The position numbers and the translations under genes were made by a program. A model generated the notes under the pieces. That model ran no database searches, was not told the origin of the DNA, and saw only the letters and a list, made by a program, of their open reading frames with translations. From positions 1-6,977 of the forward strand of contig JBCDCZ010000239.1 of assembly GCA_039180865.1 (NCBI GenBank): a stretch of DNA of 6,977 nucleotides, given 5' to 3'. Source of the stretch: JBCDCU01 sp039180865 (lineage in GTDB: Bacteria > Pseudomonadota > Alphaproteobacteria > Rhizobiales > JACESI01). Shown here in pieces: positions 1-4,885 of the stretch (positions are counted from its first letter, which is position 1; every line of letters begins with the position of its first letter).

Positions 1-30
1 ACGCTCGTGTTCCAGAAATATCCCGCCTGA
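1..30 (+). CDS. fabB: 3' end of beta-ketoacyl-ACP synthase I (FabB), partial
   Basis: Reading frame 1 gives the residues TLVFQKYPA followed by a TGA stop. The C-termini of FabB/FabF condensing enzymes typically end in a strand of the form NATLVF/M plus a few basic residues, so these last nine residues fit a FabB tail. The position, just upstream of fabI, matches the fabA-fabB-fabI order known from rhizobia and Brucella. The enzyme elongates acyl-ACP chains in the cytosol, including the unsaturated branch started by FabA. Only nine codons are visible, so the call rests on this short tail plus synteny. Another condensing enzyme such as FabF would leave a similar tail. Confidence 0.68.
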   Translation, partial: TLVFQKYPA

Positions 31-67
31 CCGTCGCGTCCCGCCAAGAGAAAATGGAAAACAAGTC

Positions 68-868
68 ATGCCCGGCCTGATGACAGGAAAACGCGGCCTC
101 ATCATGGGGGTCGCCAATGACCACTCAATTGCCTGGGGCTGTGCGAAAGCCCTCTCCGACGAGGGAGCCGATCTCGCATTCACCTATCAGGGCGAAGCGT
201 TCGGGCGACGGGTGAAGCCACTCGCAGAAAGCGTCGGTTCAAACCTCCTGATGTCGTGTGATGTTGAGGATATCGAAACGGTCGATCGTGTCTTCGATAC
301 ATTAAAGACGGAATGGGGATCACTCGATTTCCTCGTCCACGCGATTGCGTTTTCAGATCGCAATGAGCTCAAGGGCCGATACGCAGATACATCGCGCGAC
401 AACTTCACCCGGACGATGTTGATTTCCTGTTTTTCATTCACGGAAGTCGCCAAGCGAGCGGCAGCTTTGATGACCAATGGCGGCGCGATGGTGACCCTGA
501 CCTACGGCGGTTCGATGCGTGTCATGCCGAACTATAACGTCATGGGCGTTGCGAAAGCGGCCCTTGAATCGTCTGTGCGCTATCTCGCCATGGATTTCGG
601 CGTTGATGGTGTCCGCGTCAATGCGATTTCAGCAGGCCCTGTCAGAACGCTAGCTGGTGCGGGCGTTGCCGATGCACGCCTTATGTTCAATTACCAGAAA
701 GACCATTCCCCCCTTGCGCGCACCGTGGATATCTCAGAAGTGGGTGGTTCGGCAGTCTATTTGCTTTCCGGTCTTTCAAGTGGAGTAACCGGCGAGGTCC
801 ATTACGTGGATTCGGGCTACAACACCGTCTCCATGCCACGGCTTGAGGCTTTGAAGGCCAGCGAATAG
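68..868 (+). CDS. fabI: Enoyl-[acyl-carrier-protein] reductase (NADH), FabI
   Basis: This 266-residue protein is a short-chain dehydrogenase/reductase of the FabI type. It reduces trans-2-enoyl-ACP to acyl-ACP, the last step of each round of fatty acid elongation, in the cytosol. Seen in the sequence: the N-terminal nucleotide-binding motif GVANDHSIAWG (14-24), the CDVED segment (64-68) that normally contacts the adenine, and the FabI catalytic set Tyr146, Tyr156 and Lys163 (PNYNVMGVAKA), at the same numbers as in E. coli. The motif RVNAISAGPVRTLA (183-196) is also typical. Length is normal (E. coli 262). The ATG at 68 gives the usual short N-terminus (MPGLMTGKRG). Its ribosome site is weak (AAGAG about 16 bases upstream), as expected for a gene translated within an operon. 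It lies 37 bases after the presumed fabB stop, so co-transcription is likely. The residue equivalent to E. coli Gly93 is Ala94 (HAIAF), a position linked to triclosan sensitivity. Confidence 0.97.
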   Translation: MPGLMTGKRGLIMGVANDHSIAWGCAKALSDEGADLAFTYQGEAFGRRVKPLAESVGSNLLMSCDVEDIETVDRVFDTLKTEWGSLDFLVHAIAFSDRNELKGRYADTSRDNFTRTMLISCFSFTEVAKRAAALMTNGGAMVTLTYGGSMRVMPNYNVMGVAKAALESSVRYLAMDFGVDGVRVNAISAGPVRTLAGAGVADARLMFNYQKDHSPLARTVDISEVGGSAVYLLSGLSSGVTGEVHYVDSGYNTVSMPRLEALKASE

Positions 869-889
869 ACCAGGCTTCACGGGAGCCGA

Positions 890-1204
890 TCAGTTGATGG
901 CGTCATCTTCGTGTTTTGGACTGTCAACGCGGGATGCCATAGGGGATATGACCGTATAATAACGACCCTGAGGTGCTAGTGCTTTCTGGTTCTGGAGACG
1001 TTGAAGTTCCCGCGCAATCTTAATGGCTTTGATCCGTTCAGGATTGCTACCGAAGTTATGTCCGCCATGGGGCGGTTTGTTCGGTAAACCAAAACCCTGA
1101 CCCGTGCTGCGTTCGTTGGCCGTTGCATTGCTGCCAATTGCGACGAGTGATGCTGCTGCCAACAGCGTTACGGTAAAAACCACTTTCGTGATCGCCTTCA
1201 TCAT
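890..1204 (-). CDS. Small exported protein of unknown function
   Basis: I do not recognise a family. The 104-residue product starts with a clear Sec signal peptide: basic n-region (MMKAITK), a hydrophobic core (residues 8-24) and a cleavage motif ATA|NE after residue 29. The mature part, about 75 residues, has a Gly/Pro/His-rich stretch (GFGLPNKPPHGGHNFG, 37-52). An amphipathic, basic helix-prone segment follows (about 55-75, rich in Arg, Lys, Leu and Gln), then a polar tail ending in acidic residues. There is no cysteine, so no lipobox. Start choice: two ATGs are adjacent, and AAGGGG (plus-strand 1212-1217) lies 7 bases before the first, which is good spacing. It converges on fabI, with 21 bases between the stops. 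The signal peptide and ribosome site make it a likely real gene. It is probably periplasmic or secreted, and no function can be inferred. Confidence 0.62.
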   Translation of the reverse strand: MMKAITKVVFTVTLLAAASLVAIGSNATANERSTGQGFGLPNKPPHGGHNFGSNPERIKAIKIARELQRLQNQKALAPQGRYYTVISPMASRVDSPKHEDDAIN

Positions 1205-1425
1205 GCCCTCGCCCCTTCATCACAATTGGCTATTAAACCACTGATCTATTGAACAAAATTACCATAGATTGAACGGCCTGAACGCTCTCTGAATAGGGCA
1301 TTCAAATCGTCTTCTCAGCGTTTTTTCTTCAGCAAGACTTACAATTGGAGCTATCGCTTCACACACCATAAAGCCGCTCAGGATTTCCCAAACGGCTTAA
1401 AAGTTTCTCTTTTAATGATGATGGC
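1205..1425. other. Intergenic region upstream of the small exported gene
   Basis: These 221 bases separate the small exported gene from the VHL-like gene, both on the minus strand. The right end holds the hairpins described as a possible terminator. The left end holds the ribosome site of the small exported gene. The 1225-1310 part is AT-rich and is where a minus-strand promoter would be expected, but I cannot pick convincing -35/-10 boxes. A near-repeat, CTATTGAAC (1246-1254) and AGATTGAAC (1266-1274), is too short to interpret. An open frame at 1359-1568 mostly overlaps the VHL-like gene in another frame and is not supported. Confidence 0.4.
1371..1415 (-). terminator. Possible terminator of the VHL-like gene
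   Basis: Two overlapping hairpins lie just downstream of the stop codon at 1426-1428 on the minus strand. The first has 7-bp arms TTAAAAG/CTTTTAA (1397-1403 and 1409-1415) with a 5-base loop. The second has 6-bp arms AAGCCG/CGGCTT (1371-1376 and 1393-1398) with a 16-base loop. They share two bases, so they cannot both form fully. The first stem is AT-rich and no long U-run follows either one, so this is not a textbook intrinsic terminator. Placement is the main support. Confidence 0.28.
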
Positions 1426-2028
1426 TCAGGAATCGGGGTCAAAGATAAAGCGCGCGCCACTCCGCTGGTCCAACTTGAACTCGTCCGGATAGACAGCGTC
1501 GCCGGAGCGAAAGAAAAAACTGTCTCCGAGCCTCGCTTTGATCCTGATGCTGCCATGAGGCGGAACACGGCGGCTCAAAGGCTCTCCGTCGCTGAAACGT
1601 GCGACTGTGACAGGGTAGTTCTCGGGATTGATGGCAAGGAAAGTGCCAAGACTAGGGTCACCGGAATTCGCGTCCGCAATTTTCGCCCTGCAGCGTTTTG
1701 AAACCGCGGTGCTAACGAAAGCACGGTTGCCCCGAAACACAAATCTCTCGCCGCAATGATGCGCCACTGCGAATTTTCCGAAAAAGCGCCCACGCTGCTC
1801 AAACCGGAACGTGTGACCGAGATAGGAATGAATCTTGGCAAAGCCACGTGGCGGCACGACAGCCGTCACTTCGCGCCGTCCGTCTTCCGTAAAATAAAAC
1901 AAGCGGGCGGGGCTGTTTGTACGATTTTCCGCCTTGAAAACAGACGTATCATCGGCTTTGGCGAGAGTGCTATACGAAGACGCGATGACAAGTGCTGCGA
2001 GAAAGCCTTTCGCCAAACTTTTTACCAT
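1426..2028 (-). CDS. Exported protein with two tandem VHL beta-like domains
   Basis: The 200-residue product begins with a Sec signal peptide with predicted cleavage AKA|DD after residue 25, so it should act in the periplasm or outside the cell. Residues 35-76 align without gaps to human VHL 78-119 (recalled from memory), with about 13 of 42 residues identical. These include NR at the start, the DG turn (49-50), PP (59-60) and IHSYLGH (66-72) against IHSYRGH in VHL. A second copy spans about 131-196: NPENYP, DG (147-148), VPP (155-157), IKARLGD (163-169) and GARFIF (191-196), matching GERFVF (93-98) of copy one. The VHL beta domain is a beta-sandwich that binds hydroxyproline in eukaryotic HIF; bacterial members of the family exist, with role unknown to me. 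There is no alpha domain for elongin C. Cys92 and Cys113 could form a disulfide. AGGGG lies 7 bases before the ATG. The gene is divergent from the FAD oxidoreductase. The family assignment is fairly sure; the function is open. Confidence 0.85.
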   Translation of the reverse strand: MVKSLAKGFLAALVIASSYSTLAKADDTSVFKAENRTNSPARLFYFTEDGRREVTAVVPPRGFAKIHSYLGHTFRFEQRGRFFGKFAVAHHCGERFVFRGNRAFVSTAVSKRCRAKIADANSGDPSLGTFLAINPENYPVTVARFSDGEPLSRRVPPHGSIRIKARLGDSFFFRSGDAVYPDEFKLDQRSGARFIFDPDS

Positions 2029-2286
2029 CGTAACGCCCCTGACTTTGCTCGTTTTCGGATGATTGTTTTAAGTGTAGGAACCACGTTAAATCCTGGCGGA
2101 TGAATGCGCACTGAACGATGGCTCCAGATGAAGCAATCAGGCGTATTTTGTTTTCGCGCAATGGAAGGCAGTGCGAATTTAGATCGACGAAGGCTGACCG
2201 ATTTGCCCCCATCACCTTCAGCGCATTCCTTCTACCGATGCCACAAGGCCGTATCTTGACCAGAGCTTTGCGGCTAAAGTCCGGCC
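2029..2286. other. Divergent intergenic region, VHL-like gene / FAD oxidoreductase
   Basis: These 258 bases must carry the start signals of both flanking genes. On the left, AGGGG (plus-strand 2036-2040) is the ribosome site of the VHL-like gene. On the right there is no clear Shine-Dalgarno before the oxidoreductase ATG. A consensus-like CTTGAC occurs at 2255-2260, but no -10 box follows at the right distance. Open frames cross the region on both strands (2118-2339 plus, 1970-2299 minus). They overlap the neighbouring genes, encode Arg-rich sequence without a recognisable domain and look like chance or decayed sequence. A 13-base word at 2167-2179 recurs inverted downstream of alkB. Confidence 0.45.
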
Positions 2287-3582
2287 ATGCCGAAACCAAG
2301 TTCCGTTACGTCAGAATCACAAATACCTACCAAGGTTGATGTTGCGATTATCGGGGGCGGAATTGCTGGTGTTGCAACCGCACTGGAGCTTGCTGAACGC
2401 GGGCAGAAGGTCGCTATCTTCGAAAAGGGCATCATTTCCGGGGAGCAATCGAGCCGCAATTGGGGCTGGTGCCGCAAAATGGGCCGAGATCCGCGTGAAT
2501 TGCCGCTGATCAAAATTGCGCTCCAACTTTGGCGCGAAATGCGCCAGCGTACGGGTGAAGATGTCGGCTTCGTCGAATGCGGCATTGCCTATCTTTGCGA
2601 TACTCACAAGAGTCTCGAAAAGCGCGCAAAATGGCTTAAGACCTATGGACAAGCTCACGGTCTTTCATCGCGCATGATTGGTCCTGCAGAGGCCGAAGTC
2701 CTCGCGCCGGGTAGCACTGTCTCATGGAAAGGCGGCCTCGTAACGCCGGATGACGGGCGAGCCGAGCCGACGCTTGCTGTCCCTGCGATGGCGCGAGCCG
2801 CGCAACGGCTCGGAGCCACGATCCACCAGAATTGCGCCGTGCGCGGGCTTGATATTGAGGCTGGGCGGATTGCTGGAATTGTCACGGAAACCGAGCGTGT
2901 GAAAGCCGACCAGACTGTCCTTGCTGGAGGTGTTTGGTCGCGCCGTCTTCTCGACAATCAAGGCTTCTTCCTGCCTCAGCTTGGGGTCGTTAACTCCGTT
3001 ATGCGAACCAAACCGATGGAAACCGCGATCTCCCATTCGATCGCCGGCGGTCAGTTTGCGATCAGGAAACGGGCGGATGGAGGCTATACGCTCGCCCACT
3101 CCATCTACAACACAGCGGATATCCTGCCGGATTCCTTTCGCCTGCTTCGGCACTTCCTGCCCACGCTCAAGGATGAATGGCGGGATTTCCGCTTTCGTAT
3201 CGGATCGCGTTTTTTCGAAGAAGCCCGCTTGAAACGCCGATGGTCACTTGACGAGGAATCTCCTTTCGAAGCCGTACGGTGTCTGGACCCTGCCCCTGTT
3301 TCTTCGATCCAGAATGAAGCGATCATGTCCCTTCACCGCACTTTGCCCATTTTCCGAGAGGCGGATATCGCAGAAAGCTGGGCGGGCGTTATCGACGTCG
3401 TTCCGGATGTTGTCCCCGTTATCGGTCCGGTTGAAACGTGCCCGGGTCTTTATGTTTTGACCGGCCTTTCCGGACACGGATTCGGTCTCGGCCCTGGGGC
3501 TGGAAAACTCATGGCAGAAATCGTTTCCGGGGAGCAACCTTGCGTCGATCCCTCCCCTTTCCGGTATGCGCGTTTTCAATAA
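2287..3582 (+). CDS. FAD-dependent oxidoreductase, DAO (D-amino acid oxidase/DadA-like) superfamily
   Basis: This 431-residue protein belongs to the DAO fold of flavin amine oxidases and dehydrogenases, which typically oxidise an amino acid or other amine and pass electrons to oxygen or a quinone. Seen: an FAD-binding Rossmann motif VAIIGGGIAG (19-28), with Glu46 at the end of beta-2 (VAIFEK) for the ribose. SSRNWGWCRKMGRDPRE (55-71) is a motif of an uncharacterised DAO subgroup, in the place where related enzymes approach the isoalloxazine. VLAGGVWSRRLL (211-222) is the second conserved FAD-fold motif, and GLSGHGFGLGPGAGKLMAE (393-411) is the C-terminal FAD signature. There is no signal peptide, so it is cytosolic or peripheral. 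An in-frame TAA at 2275-2277 makes the ATG at 2287 the first possible start, but no good ribosome site precedes it. It converges with the royal-jelly-family gene 21 bases downstream. The substrate cannot be told from the sequence. Confidence 0.93.
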   Translation: MPKPSSVTSESQIPTKVDVAIIGGGIAGVATALELAERGQKVAIFEKGIISGEQSSRNWGWCRKMGRDPRELPLIKIALQLWREMRQRTGEDVGFVECGIAYLCDTHKSLEKRAKWLKTYGQAHGLSSRMIGPAEAEVLAPGSTVSWKGGLVTPDDGRAEPTLAVPAMARAAQRLGATIHQNCAVRGLDIEAGRIAGIVTETERVKADQTVLAGGVWSRRLLDNQGFFLPQLGVVNSVMRTKPMETAISHSIAGGQFAIRKRADGGYTLAHSIYNTADILPDSFRLLRHFLPTLKDEWRDFRFRIGSRFFEEARLKRRWSLDEESPFEAVRCLDPAPVSSIQNEAIMSLHRTLPIFREADIAESWAGVIDVVPDVVPVIGPVETCPGLYVLTGLSGHGFGLGPGAGKLMAEIVSGEQPCVDPSPFRYARFQ

Positions 3583-3603
3583 AGACCCGGAAGGCTTCTT
3601 TTA

Positions 3604-4683
3604 CTAACGGCCGGTCGCGCCTCCTGCGAGCGGTTCAAAGCGCATAATCTTGAACTCGCCAAGAGATCCGTCCTCGCCACCGTTCAAAACCGGAGAGCGA
3701 TGGAGTTCATTGATCACGACGTAGATCTTGTCATCGGGACCATAGGCGTAACCGTCCGGCCAGGATATCTCATCGCGCTGGAAAAGGACTTCGTAGCTGC
3801 CGTCGGGTTTCACAACGCCGATCGCATCATTGGTGATGTCGGTAATGTAGACATTGCCTTCGCCGTCAATTGTTGCTCCATCGGAAATCGGGCGCTCTCC
3901 ATAGGCTTCGACCCTTGAAGCGAGATCCTCAGGGTCCAGATCCGGGTCGTTAAGGTGAGCTGTCTTGACACGGTAAAGCGTGTTTCCTGACATCGGTCCA
4001 AAGTAGAGCCATTCGTTTTCCGGATCGATTGTGATTGGGTTGATGCCAACACGGGCCGGATTACCACCGAGTGTCATCAACCGATCGTCAATGACCATAT
4101 CCACATCACCCGCATTGACGAATTCCGTCCCTTCCAGAACCCGCCGGGCACGGCCCGTCTCCAGGTCAACCACGATGATGGCGCTGTTTGTTCCAGCGGC
4201 CGGGTCTGCGATATAGATTGCCTGATTATCCAGATCGACGGCGAGGTCGTTCAGGAACGCATTACCCGGTACGACGGGAGATGGCAGATAAACGATCCGG
4301 TGAAGGGTTTCGCTGTTGGTATCCCAACCAACGAGACGCCCGGCATGGCTCTCCGTTTGGCCGTCGAGCATCCACAAGACGCCGTCTTGATCGACCCGAA
4401 GCCCGAGGACGCCTGTGAGGCCCGGCCCATCACCTTTTGGAGCAAACGCCCAGCCTTTCGGCGGATAGGGAACAGTCGATCCATCTTTTCTAACTTCAAC
4501 AACACGGACTTCCGGGCCGTAGAATGCATGGAGGCTCATGAAAACTCGGCCATCCGGTCCAATCGCAATGTTTCCGGGCGGTGTTTCACGTGGCAGTTCA
4601 TGGACCGTTTCGATTTCCGACGCGAATGCCGACGCAGTGAACGAGACGAAGACAGCGATGAACGCGCCGAAAATGAACCGCAT
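3604..4683 (-). CDS. Exported major royal jelly/yellow-family beta-propeller protein
   Basis: The 359-residue product has a Sec signal peptide (MRFIFGAF... with cleavage AFA|SE after residue 21), so it is likely periplasmic. The body matches the major royal jelly protein/yellow family (MRJP, Pfam PF03022), a six-bladed propeller related to SMP-30/gluconolactonase. Typical segments seen: GLRVDQDGVLWMLDGQ (94-109), FLNDLAVD (143-150) with IYIADPA (156-162), AIIVVDLETGRARRVL (168-183), INPITIDPENEWLYFGPM (214-231), SDGATIDGEGNVYITDI (267-283), and WPDGYAYGPDDKIYVVIN (308-325). No cysteine-based lipobox or membrane anchor is seen, and the length fits a complete bacterial member. AGGGAG (plus-strand 4691-4696) lies 7 bases before the ATG. 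It is divergent from alkB across 202 bases. The family's bacterial role is not established; a hydrolase or lactonase-like activity or ligand binding are possibilities only. Family assignment is firm, function open. Confidence 0.92.
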   Translation of the reverse strand: MRFIFGAFIAVFVSFTASAFASEIETVHELPRETPPGNIAIGPDGRVFMSLHAFYGPEVRVVEVRKDGSTVPYPPKGWAFAPKGDGPGLTGVLGLRVDQDGVLWMLDGQTESHAGRLVGWDTNSETLHRIVYLPSPVVPGNAFLNDLAVDLDNQAIYIADPAAGTNSAIIVVDLETGRARRVLEGTEFVNAGDVDMVIDDRLMTLGGNPARVGINPITIDPENEWLYFGPMSGNTLYRVKTAHLNDPDLDPEDLASRVEAYGERPISDGATIDGEGNVYITDITNDAIGVVKPDGSYEVLFQRDEISWPDGYAYGPDDKIYVVINELHRSPVLNGGEDGSLGEFKIMRFEPLAGGATGR

Positions 4684-4700
4684 GTTTTTTCTCCCTGAGA

Positions 4701-4710
4701 GGTCATGACC
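4701..4710. repeat. 10-bp perfect palindrome in the 5' leader of the royal-jelly-family gene
   Basis: GGTCATGACC is a perfect palindrome 4 bases upstream of the AGGGAG ribosome site on the minus strand. It could be a regulator half-site pair or a small leader hairpin. A 10-base palindrome is expected by chance several times in a window of this size, so position is the only argument. Confidence 0.2.
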
Positions 4711-4769
4711 GAGAGGATGAGCCCGGAATATCGGTCAAGCTCAACTCATGACTGTGTTCCACAAAGCAC

Positions 4770-4779
4770 GACAATTGTC
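4770..4779. repeat. 10-bp perfect palindrome in the alkB upstream region
   Basis: GACAATTGTC is a perfect palindrome about 10 bases upstream of the candidate alkB -35 box (4789-4794). It could be a regulator site acting on either divergent gene. It is one of several GACA/TGTC words in 4770-4830. Confidence 0.25.
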
Positions 4780-4788
4780 AGCCGCCTT

Positions 4789-4818
4789 TTGACAGTGGTC
4801 ACTGTGATTTGACATACT
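4789..4818 (+). promoter_or_regulatory. Candidate sigma-70-type promoter of alkB
   Basis: A perfect -35 hexamer TTGACA (4789-4794) is followed, after 18 bases, by CATACT (4813-4818), which matches four of six -10 consensus positions. This would place the transcription start near 4825, leaving a leader of about 60 bases before the alkB ATG. A second TTGACA occurs exactly 20 bases downstream (4809-4814), but no acceptable -10 box follows it. The call is by inspection only. Confidence 0.42.
4792..4805. promoter_or_regulatory. Inverted repeat overlapping the alkB promoter, possible operator
   Basis: ACAGTG and CACTGT form 6-bp inverted arms with a 2-base centre (GT), starting inside the -35 box and covering most of the spacer. 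A protein bound here would block RNA polymerase, so repression is the natural reading. ACTGTG, part of the right arm, also occurs at 4751-4756, exactly 50 bases upstream of its copy at 4801-4806. The class of regulator (TetR, GntR or other) cannot be told. Confidence 0.35.
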
Positions 4819-4874
4819 CGTCAGACAAATTTCAGCCAGTCCGACCAGGAAAGAGATTTCCTGCACTTCATGGG

Positions 4875-4880
4875 GGAGGA
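4875..4880 (+). promoter_or_regulatory. Strong ribosome binding site of alkB
   Basis: GGAGGA, within a longer GGGGGAGGA run (4872-4880), lies 5 bases before the ATG at 4886 and fixes that ATG as the start. It is the strongest Shine-Dalgarno sequence in the window. Confidence 0.85.
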
Positions 4881-4885
4881 CCACG

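Noticed and set aside
873..887. GGCT/AGCC inverted repeat between the convergent fabI and small exported gene as a shared terminator
   Set aside because: A 4-bp stem with a 7-base loop and no flanking T-runs is too weak.
1359..1568. 69-codon open frame on the minus strand
   Set aside because: It mostly overlaps the VHL-like gene in another frame, has no domain or signal peptide, and no ribosome site supports it.
2255..2284. CTTGAC as a -35 box for the FAD oxidoreductase
   Set aside because: No -10-like hexamer lies 16-18 bases downstream, and the implied transcript would start at or inside the ATG.
1970..2299. 109-codon open frame on the minus strand across the divergent intergenic region
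   Set aside because: It overlaps the starts of both neighbouring genes and encodes no recognisable domain; the VHL-like gene in another frame has far better support.
2118..2339. 73-codon open frame on the plus strand before the FAD oxidoreductase
   Set aside because: It overlaps the first 53 bases of the oxidoreductase gene, lacks a good ribosome site and gives Arg-rich sequence with no recognisable fold. A decayed gene fragment cannot be excluded.
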